NCBI GenBank assembly: GCA_027324255.1
Contig: DAHVTI010000579.1
Coordinates: 1 to 41,027, forward strand
Direction of reading: 5' to 3'
From: Bryobacterales bacterium
Lineage (GTDB): Bacteria; Acidobacteriota; Terriglobia; Bryobacterales; Bryobacteraceae
Length of the DNA: 41,027 bases
Notes under the pieces: generated by a model
Database searches by the model: none
The model's input: the letters and a program-made list of their open reading frames with translations, nothing else
Told to the model about the DNA's origin: nothing
Position numbers and translations under genes: made by a program
Shown here: positions 18,263 through 25,007 of the stretch, piece by piece
Numbering within the stretch: the stretch's first letter is position 1
How the letters are laid out: the number at the start of each line of letters is the position of its first letter

Positions 18263-19198
18263 ATGCCCGACACCAGACGCGCTTTCGTGAACTCTGTAGT
18301 CTCCATCGCCGCCAGCGTCAGCGGGGCCGCGCCGCTGGCCGCGCAGGCGGGAGGGGCACAGCAGCCCGCCCCCCTGCAGCCGGCGTCCGGAATCCAGGTT
18401 CCCAGGATGAAGTTCGGGAACGCGGAGATCAGCCGGCTGGTCTGCGGCTGCAACCCGCTTTATGGATATGCTCACTACAACCAGATCCTGGGCACAGTGA
18501 TGCGGGAGTACTACACCCCGGAACGCGTGTGCGAGTTGCTGCATCAGTGCAACCGTTTCGGGATCAATGCCTACAACTACTACCCGGCTGCCCGCGCCAA
18601 GTCCGATTGGGACCGCTTTCTGGCCGAAGGCGGGCACATGAATCTGATCGTTCAAGGCACGGGCGACTCCGTGCAACTCGTGAAGACGCTCAAGCCGCTG
18701 GCCATCTACTACCATGGCGAGAACGCTGACCGCGCCTTCCAGGGCGGCAAGCTGGACACCATCAAAGAATGGTGCAAGCAGATGCGGGATCTGGGCGTGA
18801 TGGTCGGCGTCGGGACGCACCAGCCGGAACTCATCGCCGAGGTGGAGTCGCAAAACTGGGATGTCGATTTCTACGCCGGCTGCGTGTACAAGCGCACGCG
18901 CACCGACGAGGAATGGCGGAAAGTCCTCGGCGGGGAACTCGTCGAGATGCAGCGCGAGTGCTACCTGCAAAGCGATCCTCCGCGCATGTACCGGGTGATG
19001 CGGGCCACGAAGAAGCCGTGCTTCGCGTTCAAGATCATGGGAGCCGGGCGCGTAGCCGATGCGGAGCAGGCATTCCGCACGGCGTACGAGAGCATCAAGC
19101 CGATCGACGGGGTGTTCATCGGGCTGTTTCCGCGAGTCAAAGACGAGGTGCGGGAGAACTCGGAACGCGTGCACCGGCTGCTGGCCGGCCGCGGCTGA
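18263..19198 (+). CDS. Tat-exported TIM-barrel-like (aldo/keto reductase-like) protein
   Basis: A 311-residue protein beginning with a twin-arginine signal, DTRRAFVNSVVSIAAS, running into an alanine-rich region that ends around LAAQAGG. The mature part begins like aldo/keto reductases, MKFGNAEISRLVCGCNPLYG, then has RFGINAYNYYPAARAKSDW, LKPLAIYYHGENADRAF, DLGVMVGVGTHQPELIAEV and KKPCFAFKIMGAGRV. The repeated strand/helix spacing suggests a TIM barrel. I do not see the classical aldo/keto reductase catalytic tetrad, so oxidoreductase activity is not established. A purine-rich GACAGGAGAAAC precedes the start at 18243-18254. It stands alone between gaps of 175 and 217 bases. The reaction is unknown. 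Confidence 0.75.
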   Translation: MPDTRRAFVNSVVSIAASVSGAAPLAAQAGGAQQPAPLQPASGIQVPRMKFGNAEISRLVCGCNPLYGYAHYNQILGTVMREYYTPERVCELLHQCNRFGINAYNYYPAARAKSDWDRFLAEGGHMNLIVQGTGDSVQLVKTLKPLAIYYHGENADRAFQGGKLDTIKEWCKQMRDLGVMVGVGTHQPELIAEVESQNWDVDFYAGCVYKRTRTDEEWRKVLGGELVEMQRECYLQSDPPRMYRVMRATKKPCFAFKIMGAGRVADAEQAFRTAYESIKPIDGVFIGLFPRVKDEVRENSERVHRLLAGRG

Positions 19199-19415
19199 CC
19201 TCTGCCGCGGCGACGCCGGCGCCAGATCTTCGAGAGCGGAACCGCGGCGTCCGTCTTCACTGGCTGTCCCAGGCCTGGCCTAGGCGACCGGACGAGCGCC
19301 GTCCTGGCCCGGCGAGCACTTCGAGTTTGTGCCGGAACGAAGCCACCGCGACTTGTCCAAAAGCCCGCCCCCATCCTCCTCCCGCCCCTGCTAGGATCTT
19401 GAAGGGTAGTAACCT

Positions 19416-20237
19416 GTGCGTCCGTTCAAGGGAAAGTCCATCCTCATCACAGGCGCGGGGCGGGGAATCGGAAAGCGCCTCGCCATCGCCTTCGCATCCG
19501 CCGGAGCCCACGTCGGCCTCCTCGCCCGCAGCAAGGCGGAACTCGACCTGGCCCACCTGGAAATCGAACACGCCGGCGGCTCTTCTCTCCGCCTCAGATG
19601 CGACGTCCGCGATCAGCCGCAGGTCGCCGGGGCCGTCGAGCGCATGGCCCACCAGTTCGGCCCGGCACAGATCCTCATTTGCGCGCACGGTGTCTTCGGC
19701 GCCATCGGCCCCCTCGCCTCGGCCGACCCCGCCGCCTGGGCAGAGGCCGTCCACACCAACCTCGTCGGAACCATGCACCTCTGCCGCGCGGCCCTGCCTG
19801 AAATGGTCGCCCGCCGCTGGGGCAAAGTCGTGTTGCTCACCGGACCCGGCGCCGAGGGCCCGCGCCCCAACTTCAGCGCCTACAGCGCCTGCCAGGCCGC
19901 CCTCGTCCGCTTCGCCGAAACCCTCGCCGAAGAGGTCCGCGACTCCAACGTCCAGATCAACTGCATGAACCCCGGCGCCACCTACACCAGCCTCACCGAC
20001 GACATCCTGCGCGCCCAGGAGCTCGCCGGCTGGAAGGAAGTCCAGGACGCTTCCCATATCCGCACCAACGGCGGCACGCCGCCCGAAAAGCAGGTCCAAC
20101 TCACCCAGTTTCTTTGCTCGGAGCGTTCCAACCACATCAGCGGCAAGCTGATCGGCGTGAGCGACGACTGGAAGAAGCTCGAGCACCACAACGCCCACGC
20201 CGAAATGTACACACTCCGCCGGCTGCAGCGGGTCTGA
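19416..20237 (+). CDS. SDR-family protein with altered catalytic residues
   Basis: A 273-residue short-chain dehydrogenase fold. The nucleotide motif TGAGRGIG is intact near the N-terminus, followed by CDVRDQPQVAGAVERMA, the CAHG turn in place of NNAG, HTNLVGTMHLCRAAL with the structural Asn, and MNPGATYTSL. The catalytic YxxxK motif reads Y156-S-A-C-Q160, so the lysine is glutamine, and the serine expected near residue 143 is replaced by Thr142-Gly143 (VVLLTGPGAE). The protein can probably bind NAD(P), but normal SDR chemistry is doubtful. The C-terminus has an unusual SDDWKKLEHHNAHAEMYTLRRL tail. GTG 19416 is chosen because the Rossmann strand follows directly. Two bases separate it from the next gene, with which it shares C-ending codon use. 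Confidence 0.82.
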   Translation: MRPFKGKSILITGAGRGIGKRLAIAFASAGAHVGLLARSKAELDLAHLEIEHAGGSSLRLRCDVRDQPQVAGAVERMAHQFGPAQILICAHGVFGAIGPLASADPAAWAEAVHTNLVGTMHLCRAALPEMVARRWGKVVLLTGPGAEGPRPNFSAYSACQAALVRFAETLAEEVRDSNVQINCMNPGATYTSLTDDILRAQELAGWKEVQDASHIRTNGGTPPEKQVQLTQFLCSERSNHISGKLIGVSDDWKKLEHHNAHAEMYTLRRLQRV

Positions 20238-20239
20238 GC

Positions 20240-20824
20240 ATGAAGGTCCGCTCCGTCCTGCTGTTGGCCCTCGTTGCACCTCTTGTCCTGCAGGCTGCCG
20301 AAGTCCGTCTCACCTTCCCGGCCATCGGCCGCCTGATGGCCGAGCAGGTCTTCACCCAGGACGGCCGCAGGTACGTCAGCGGCGGCAAGGACAAGCCCTG
20401 CGACAACGCTTATCTGGAACGGCCATCCGCCGGCGAGTGGAACGGCCAGCTCATCGTCAAGGCCCGCTTCTCCGGACGCAAGGGCCTGGACGTCCTCGGC
20501 CGCTGCGTCGGCCTCGGCGACGCCTTCTACCTCACCGTTGCCGCCACTCCGCTGGTCAAGCGCGGCAAGCTCGTCCTCTCCGACATCCGCGTCGACACCG
20601 GAGGCAAGGACTCCTTCTACATCCGCCGCGTCCGCAAGGCCCTTGCCGACAGCCTCGAAAAGGAGTTCAGCCTCGACGTCGCCGGCCGTGCCCGCGAGCT
20701 GCTGGAAGAGAAAGACCCCAAGGCCGGCTTCCGCCGCCAGCTCTCCGGGTTCGAGTTCCGCCAGGTGAAGGTGACCCGCGAGGCTGTTGTCCTCGACGTC
20801 AACTTCGCCCTCACCGTCGAATAG
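20240..20824 (+). CDS. Small exported protein of unknown function
   Basis: A 194-residue protein with a clear signal peptide (MKVRSVLLLALVAPLVLQAAE). The mature part has alternating strands: EVRLTFPAIGRLMAEQVFTQ, YLERPSAGEWNGQLIVKARF, GDAFYLTVAATPLVKRGKLV and LSDIRVDTGGKDSFYIRR, then a helix (VRKALADSLEKEFSLDVAG) and a final strand (AVVLDVNFALTVE). This layout looks like a small lipid- or ligand-binding beta/helix fold such as those of periplasmic YceB-type proteins, but I cannot confirm a family. It begins two bases after the SDR stop, so the two are probably co-transcribed. The codons mostly end in C, as in the SDR gene and unlike the genes after 21.5 kb. Confidence 0.7.
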   Translation: MKVRSVLLLALVAPLVLQAAEVRLTFPAIGRLMAEQVFTQDGRRYVSGGKDKPCDNAYLERPSAGEWNGQLIVKARFSGRKGLDVLGRCVGLGDAFYLTVAATPLVKRGKLVLSDIRVDTGGKDSFYIRRVRKALADSLEKEFSLDVAGRARELLEEKDPKAGFRRQLSGFEFRQVKVTREAVVLDVNFALTVE

Positions 20825-20866
20825 AGACACGAAGGACCCGCCTCGCGGCTGGCCGCTCGTGTTTGG

Positions 20867-21274
20867 CTATCCCGTCGCGTACACGACCGGCGATTTCAAG
20901 GCGAATTGGATTTGAGGGGGCTTGGCTGAGATCGGGCTGAACACGGCGAGGCCGTTTTGATTCGATAGGCCCAGCGCGGCTGACCACAAGCAGGCGCGGA
21001 GCATGGAGATGTCCTGTGTCGTGGTGAGGCGTTGCTGTGGGCGTTTGGGCTTCTGGCGCTGCCAGCGTGGAGGAGGCGATGGGGTGTGCGCGAGGTGGGA
21101 CTGATGCAGGGCCAGCAGCAAGAGGGCATAGGCGCAGACGAAGCATGAGGCCGTCGTTCGAACGGACGCTTCCGCGCGGACTTGAGGCTCGCCGAAACCG
21201 TGGAGCGTCTTCTCGTCGCTGGGACAGAGCAATGCGGAACAGGAGAGACCCTGCCTGGCAGCCTTGTCGGGCAA
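20867..21274 (-). pseudogene. 3' remnant of a transposase gene
   Basis: The frame encodes about 135 residues. They read like the C-terminal end of a DDE-type transposase: LHGFGEPQVRAEASVRTTAS, then the aromatic/leucine-rich FVCAYALLLLALHQ, PPPRWQRQKPKRPQQ and TTTQDISMLRACLW. Related IS elements have the same string order (EKT..LG.GEAQVR, a hydrophobic helix, then PPRW.R.KP.RPS.QD). The catalytic DDE part, which should precede it, is absent: a stop codon lies just five codons upstream of the first start codon, and beyond it the frame is not transposase-like. The remnant therefore marks an old insertion that has decayed or been cut by a rearrangement. The exact IS family is uncertain. Confidence 0.6.
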
Positions 21275-21360
21275 AGACCGGGCGTATCAGGCCGGGCGGC
21301 TGAAGTCGCGCGGAGCCAGGAGGGAGTCCGAGTGGTTCGTAATACCAATGAAGGCGCGCT

Positions 21361-21486
21361 TTACAACGCGCTGGAGGGAAGGGACCCTGCTTTGGTCGCG
21401 CCGCCGGAGAGGTTTGTGGTGAAGACGGCCGCGCCGCCTTGGAGGAACGCCCGGCGGGAGGAGGGCGTGGCGTCGGCGGGAGCCAT
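21361..21486 (-). pseudogene. Orphan 5' end of a Tat-exported protein gene
   Basis: Reading the minus strand from the ATG at 21486 gives 41 residues that form a textbook twin-arginine leader: PSSRRAFLQGGAAVFTTN followed by LSGGATKAG, then a stop (TAA) at 21361. The leader has Arg11-Arg12, Phe14, Leu15 and an alanine/glycine core. No enzyme domain follows, and the next recognisable sequence on this strand is the transposase remnant. The simplest reading is an exported enzyme gene whose body was removed or displaced by the insertion. Its start faces away from arsR, so the two may once have shared this promoter region. Confidence 0.55.
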
Positions 21487-21517
21487 GCGGACAGCTTACA
21501 TGAGAAAGAGTCCTCCG

Positions 21518-21547
21518 AAACTACTTGGCGGATTCGCCAAATAGTTT
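21518..21547. promoter_or_regulatory. Near-perfect palindrome, probable ArsR operator
   Basis: The left arm AAACTACTTGGCG (21518-21530) and right arm CGCCAAATAGTTT (21535-21547) are inverted repeats matching at 12 of 13 positions around the 4-base spacer GATT. The palindrome ends 6 bases before the first possible arsR start at 21554. ArsR-family repressors bind such long imperfect palindromes over their own promoter and release on arsenite binding, so this is the expected autoregulatory operator. It also lies upstream of the orphan Tat gene fragment on the other strand. Confidence 0.7.
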
Positions 21548-21553
21548 GCTAGG

Positions 21554-21874
21554 ATGGGGGCGATGGACGCGAAGACGCGGCAGCGGCTGGAAGGGCGGGC
21601 GCGGGTGCTGAAGGCGCTGGCGCACCCGTCGCGGCTTCTGATGGTGGAGCAGTTGGAGCGCGGGGAGCGGTGCGTGTGCGAGTTGCAGGAGATGGTGGGG
21701 GCGGACATGTCCACGGTGAGCAAGCACCTGGCGGTGCTGAAGCGGGCGGGGATCGTGGCGGACGAGCGGCGCGGGGTGCAGGTGTACTACCGGCTGACGA
21801 TGCCGTGCGTGACGCGGTTTTTCGACTGCGTGGGGGAGGTGCTGGTGTCGATCAAGAAAGGAAAGAAGCGATGA
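21554..21874 (+). CDS. arsR: ArsR-family metalloregulatory repressor
   Basis: A 106-residue winged-helix protein (about 103 if the second ATG at 21563 is used). It contains ARVLKALAHPSRLLMVEQLE, then ERCVCELQEM with the paired cysteines of the ELCVCDL-type arsenite/antimonite site. The recognition helix ADMSTVSKHLAVLKRAGIV and wing DERRGVQVYYRLT follow. It should repress the operon from the palindrome just upstream and release on As(III). The lysine-rich tail (SIKKGKKR) is typical of regulators in this setting. Its stop overlaps the ATG of the next gene (ATGA), so the four genes to 24168 are likely one operon. Codons end mostly in G, unlike the genes just left of the scar. Confidence 0.9.
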   Translation: MGAMDAKTRQRLEGRARVLKALAHPSRLLMVEQLERGERCVCELQEMVGADMSTVSKHLAVLKRAGIVADERRGVQVYYRLTMPCVTRFFDCVGEVLVSIKKGKKR

Positions 21875-22107
21875 AGATTCAGGTGCTCGGGTCCGGCTGC
21901 GCGAAGTGCAACCTGCTGAAGGAGAATGCGGAGAAGGCGGCGCGCGAGTTGGGGGTGGAGTTCGACATCGAGAAGGTGACGGACTTCCGCGAGATCGCGA
22001 AGATGGGCGTGCTGACGACGCCGGCGCTGGTGGTGGACGGCAAGGTGAAGCTGATCGGGAAGGCGTCGAGCCCGGCGGAGATCAAGGGCCTGCTCGAGCT
22101 GAGATGA
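21871..22107 (+). CDS. Small thioredoxin-fold protein with CxxC (redox-active disulfide type)
   Basis: A 78-residue thioredoxin-like protein: MKIQVLGSGCAKCNLLKENA carries the CAKC pair at residues 10 and 13. A glutaredoxin-like LGVEFDIEKVTDF strand, the cis-proline segment GVLTTPALVVDGKVKLIG and a short final helix complete the minimal fold. Such proteins regularly accompany the DUF318-type permease in arsR operons. They may pass thiols or metal(loid) ions to the permease or reduce a bound substrate; this is inferred from recurring context, not shown here. It overlaps by four bases (ATGA) with both neighbours, so it is translated in tandem with arsR and the permease. Confidence 0.88.
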   Translation: MKIQVLGSGCAKCNLLKENAEKAARELGVEFDIEKVTDFREIAKMGVLTTPALVVDGKVKLIGKASSPAEIKGLLELR

Positions 22108-23078
22108 CGGGGCCATTCGCAGCGCTGGAAGCGGCGGCGCGGTGGGTGACGGCGCACGCCGCCGGACTGGATCCGGAGACGCACCTGGGCTCGAGCGTCG
22201 CCTTCTTTCTTTACGATGTGCCGAAGGTGATGCTGTTGCTCGTCGGGATCAGCTTCGCGGTGGGGGTGCTGCAGACGTGGCTGGAGCCGGCGCGCGTGAG
22301 AAGGCTGCTGGGCGGGAAGCGGACGTTCGCGGGCAACGTGCTGGCGGCTGGGATCGGGATCTTCACGCCGTTCTGCAGTTGCTCGGCGGTGCCGCTGTTC
22401 ATCGGGTTCCTGAAAGGGGGCGTGCCGCTGGGGGTGACGTTCTCGTACCTGGTGTCGGCGCCGATGGTGAACGAGGTGGCGGTGGCGCTGCTGTGGGGAT
22501 TGTTCGGGTGGAAGGTGACAGTGGTGTACGTGGGGTTCGGCGTGGCGCTGGCGATCGTCTCCGGTATCGTCATCGGGTTGCTGAAACTGGAGCAGTGGGT
22601 GGAGCCGTTCGTGTGGGAGATCCCGGCGGCGGAGGCGGGGGAGGCGGCGGCGGCGTTGACGATGGGGGAGCGCGTGAAGGAAGGGTGGCGGAGCTCGCGG
22701 GAGATCTTCGGAAAAGTGTGGCCGTACATCGTCGGGGGCATCGGGGTGGGGGCGGTGATCCACGGCTACGTGCCGGCGGAGATGATTGTGAAGGTGGCGG
22801 GGCGGGACAATCCGTTCGCCGTGCCGGTGGCCGTGTTGATCGGCGTGCCGTTGTACGCGAACGTGGCGGGGGTGCTGCCGGTGACAGAAGCACTGGCGGC
22901 GAAGGGGATGCCGCTGGGGACGGTGCTCGCGTTCACGATGGCGGTGACGGCGCTGTCGCTGCCGGAGATGATCATTCTGAGGAACGTGCTGAAGCCGAAG
23001 CTGCTGGGCGTGTTCGCGGGGCTGCTGGCGGTGGGGATCACGGGTGTGGGATACCTGTTCAACGCCCTGATGGGCTGA
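22104..23078 (+). CDS. Permease of the DUF318/ArsP-like family
   Basis: A 324-residue membrane protein with about eight hydrophobic helices in two related halves. The family marker FTPFCSCSAVPLFIGFLKGG sits in the first half, followed by GVTFSYLVSAPMVNEVAVAL; the second half has VLIGVPLYANVAGVLPVTEAL and TMAVTALSLPEMIILRNVL. The CSCS cysteine cluster is the feature linked to organoarsenical (ArsP-type) or other metalloid transport in homologues. A hydrophilic loop, EIPAAEAGEAAAALTMGERV, separates the halves. It is coupled to the thioredoxin-like gene by an ATGA overlap, and ACR3 starts 10 bases downstream. Cargo could be methylarsenite or another thiol-reactive species, which I cannot decide from sequence. 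Confidence 0.87.
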   Translation: MTGPFAALEAAARWVTAHAAGLDPETHLGSSVAFFLYDVPKVMLLLVGISFAVGVLQTWLEPARVRRLLGGKRTFAGNVLAAGIGIFTPFCSCSAVPLFIGFLKGGVPLGVTFSYLVSAPMVNEVAVALLWGLFGWKVTVVYVGFGVALAIVSGIVIGLLKLEQWVEPFVWEIPAAEAGEAAAALTMGERVKEGWRSSREIFGKVWPYIVGGIGVGAVIHGYVPAEMIVKVAGRDNPFAVPVAVLIGVPLYANVAGVLPVTEALAAKGMPLGTVLAFTMAVTALSLPEMIILRNVLKPKLLGVFAGLLAVGITGVGYLFNALMG

Positions 23079-23088
23079 GGAGGAAGGA

Positions 23089-24168
23089 ATGCCGGAACAA
23101 AAACGACTGAACGTGTTTGAGCGATATCTGAGCCTGTGGGTGGCGGGGTGCATGGCGGCGGGGCTGCTGCTGGGCAAGGCGCTGCCGGGGCTCATCGACG
23201 GACTGCGGCACATGGAGTTCGGGCAGGGCAGCCAGATCAACGTGCCGATCGCGGTGCTGATCTGGCTGATGATCGTGCCGATGATGATGAAGGTGGACTT
23301 CGCGGCGGTGAAGAACGTGGGGCGGCGGCCGCGGGGGCTGATGGTGACGCTGTTCGTGAACTGGGTGGTGAAGCCGTTCTCGATGGCGGCGGTGGCGTGG
23401 GTGTTCTTCCGGGTGGTGTTCGCAGGGCTGATCACGCCGGACGAGGCGTCGCAGTACATTGCGGGTTGCATCATCCTGGCGGCTGCTCCGTGCACGGCGA
23501 TGGTGTTCGTGTGGAGCTACCTGACGGACGGCGACCCGGCCTACACGCTGGTGCAGGTGTCGGTAAACGACCTGATCATGCTGCTGCTGTTCGCGCCGAT
23601 CGTGCGGTTCCTGGTGAGCGGAGCGTCGTCGCTGGACGTGCCGTTCATCGTGCTGCTGTATTCGGTGATGGTGTTCATCGTGATCCCGCTGACGGCGGGG
23701 ACACTGCTGCGGAAGTGGTTCATCGGGCGGCACGGGCGCGAGTGGTTCGAGAGCACGCTGCTGCCGCGGTTCGCGCCGGTGAGCATGACGGCGCTGCTGG
23801 CGACGCTGGTGCTGATCTTCGGTTTCCAGGCGGACAACATCACGGGCAAGTACGTGCACGTGGCGCTGATCGCGGTGCCGATCCTGATCCAGGTGTATTT
23901 CAATTCATCGCTGGCGTACGGGCTGATGCGGCTGTTCAAGGTGGAATACGCGGTGGCGGCGCCGGGGGCGCTGATCGGGGCGAGTAACTTCTTCGAATTA
24001 GCCGTTGCAACGGCGATCGCGCTGTTCGGGCCGGGCTCGGGCGCGGCGCTGGCGACGGTGGTGGGAGTGCTGGTGGAGGTGCCGGTGATGCTGTCGGTAT
24101 GCGGGGTGTGCAACCGGACGCGGCACTGGTTCGACGGGGAGGCGATCGCGGCGGGGGAGACTGAGTGA
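23089..24168 (+). CDS. acr3: ACR3-family arsenite efflux transporter
   Basis: A 359-residue, ten-helix carrier that extrudes arsenite from the cytosol using the proton gradient. Clear ACR3 marks are FERYLSLWVAGCMAAGLLLGK at the N-terminus, IWLMIVPMMMKVDF, and the helix-4 segment ILAAAPCTAMVFVWSYLTDG with the essential cysteine. VSVNDLIMLLLFAPIV, GALIGASNFFELAVATAIAL and VVGVLVEVPVMLSVCG with the conserved glutamate also fit. AGGAGG at 23079-23084 is a strong ribosome-binding site 4 bases before the ATG. It is the last gene of the ars operon; no arsenate reductase (arsC) is seen in the window, so the operon by itself handles As(III) or organoarsenicals. Confidence 0.93.
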   Translation: MPEQKRLNVFERYLSLWVAGCMAAGLLLGKALPGLIDGLRHMEFGQGSQINVPIAVLIWLMIVPMMMKVDFAAVKNVGRRPRGLMVTLFVNWVVKPFSMAAVAWVFFRVVFAGLITPDEASQYIAGCIILAAAPCTAMVFVWSYLTDGDPAYTLVQVSVNDLIMLLLFAPIVRFLVSGASSLDVPFIVLLYSVMVFIVIPLTAGTLLRKWFIGRHGREWFESTLLPRFAPVSMTALLATLVLIFGFQADNITGKYVHVALIAVPILIQVYFNSSLAYGLMRLFKVEYAVAAPGALIGASNFFELAVATAIALFGPGSGAALATVVGVLVEVPVMLSVCGVCNRTRHWFDGEAIAAGETE

Positions 24169-24178
24169 GAATGGGGGC

Positions 24179-24532
24179 ATGAGGCACCTGGCGCTGTGGA
24201 TGTTTGCGTTGGCGGCTTACGGGCAGTATTACGGAGAGTGGCCGCCGGAGCGGAAGAGCGACAAGTCGGTGGAAGTGGCGATGCCGGCGTTTCCGGGGTC
24301 GGTGCAGTCGGCGAGCGCGAAGGCGCTGAACCTGGAACTGCACGACGGCAACACGATGAACTTCAAGTGCTCGAAGAAGACGGTGTGGCTGGACGGGGAG
24401 AAGAAGGTCAAGCCGGAGGCCTTCAAAGAGGGGGACATGGTGGTGGTGGAGGCGAAGAAGGCGCCGGACGGCACGATGGACGCGATGTACGTGCGGCTGC
24501 AGCGGGAGAAGGACGGCGCGCCGAAGAAGTGA
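24179..24532 (+). CDS. Small exported protein of unknown function
   Basis: A 117-residue protein with a short hydrophobic leader (MRHLALWMFALAAYGQ) and a small beta-rich mature part: SASAKALNLELHDGNTMNFK, CSKKTVWLDGEKKVKPEAF, EGDMVVVEAKKAPDGTMDAM and YVRLQREK. This looks like the OB-like fold of DUF5666-type proteins, in which a polymer-like loop and a KPEAFKEGD turn recur, but I am not certain. It starts 10 bases after the acr3 stop with no strong ribosome-binding site, so it could be co-transcribed with the ars operon or simply follow it. A metal-related role is not supported. It converges with the SnoaL-like gene, 6 bases away. Confidence 0.65.
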   Translation: MRHLALWMFALAAYGQYYGEWPPERKSDKSVEVAMPAFPGSVQSASAKALNLELHDGNTMNFKCSKKTVWLDGEKKVKPEAFKEGDMVVVEAKKAPDGTMDAMYVRLQREKDGAPKK

Positions 24533-24538
24533 GCGCGC

Positions 24539-24958
24539 TCAGTTGGTGTGATCGTGGATGATCTTCCAGCCCTGCTGCGCCTTCTGAAGGACCAGGGAAA
24601 AGCGGCCTGAGGCGTTGCCGCCGCCGGCCGGCGTGCGGGTGAGGTCGAAGCGGCCGAGGACGAGAGCGGCGGAATCGTTGAGCAGGCGGACCTCGATTTC
24701 CGTGAAGCGGAGCGTGCCCATGGCCTCGCGGGTGGAGTACTTGGTGCGGTAGCGCTGGAGGACGGGGCGGTATCCGCGGGTGACGCCGTCGCGGCCGGAG
24801 AAGGTGAGGGCGGGGGAATCGAGGTAGGTGGTCATGAACTGCTCGATGTCGCCGCGATTCCAGGCGGAGACCTGCTGATCCAGGACGGCGCGGACATCGG
24901 CTTCGGGGGAGGCGGCGAGGAGGAGCGAGAAGAGGGCGAGGGCCAGCATGACGTCCAT
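24539..24958 (-). CDS. Exported SnoaL/DUF4440-like (NTF2-fold) protein
   Basis: About 139 residues. A signal peptide (VMLALALFSLLLAASPEA) is followed by an NTF2-like domain: VRAVLDQQVSAWNRGDIEQF, TYLDSPALTFSGRDGVTRGY, RTKYSTREAMGTLRFTEIEV, DSAALVLGRFDLTRTPAGGG and the final SLVLQKAQQGWKIIHDHTN. The ending WKIIHDHTN is very typical of DUF4440 proteins. These small cone-shaped domains serve as enzymes or binding proteins; none of the known catalytic roles can be assigned. ATG 24958 is chosen because the signal peptide starts there; ATG 24949 is possible. The longer frame upstream overlaps the divergent TPR gene and is not credible. It shares a short divergent promoter region with that gene. Confidence 0.75.
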   Translation of the reverse strand: MDVMLALALFSLLLAASPEADVRAVLDQQVSAWNRGDIEQFMTTYLDSPALTFSGRDGVTRGYRPVLQRYRTKYSTREAMGTLRFTEIEVRLLNDSAALVLGRFDLTRTPAGGGNASGRFSLVLQKAQQGWKIIHDHTN

Positions 24959-24980
24959 TATGGGCGCAGACGGGCGGGAG

Positions 24981-25000
24981 TATACTGGCGGCCACAGGAG
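24981..25000 (+). promoter_or_regulatory. -10 element and ribosome-binding site of the TPR gene
   Basis: TATACT at 24981-24986 is a good -10 hexamer, and AGGAG at 24996-25000 is a good Shine-Dalgarno 7 bases before ATG 25008. No clear -35 is seen. The leader would be very short, about 15 bases. The ribosome-binding site supports 25008 over the in-frame start at 24948. Confidence 0.45.
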
Positions 25001-25007
25001 ATTGGGC

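Larger units (their letters stand above)
20825..21553. other. Scar region without an intact gene
   Basis: This 729-base stretch holds no complete gene. It contains, on the minus strand, a transposase 3' remnant (20867-21274), then about 85 bases I cannot assign, then the orphan 5' end of a Tat-exported protein gene (21361-21486), and finally the arsR operator palindrome. I looked for terminal inverted repeats and a target duplication flanking the transposase remnant and did not find a convincing pair. A GC-skew change of the plus strand coincides with this region. Confidence 0.6.

Noticed and set aside
20830-21550. Replication origin or terminus at the GC-skew change
   Set aside because: There is no dnaA, dnaN, DnaA-box cluster or dif-like site in the window, and mobile-element remnants offer a simpler cause.
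22570-22893. Low-complexity proline/arginine-rich frame inside the permease gene (minus strand)
   Set aside because: Antisense shadow of GGG/GCG-rich coding sequence; no plausible protein.
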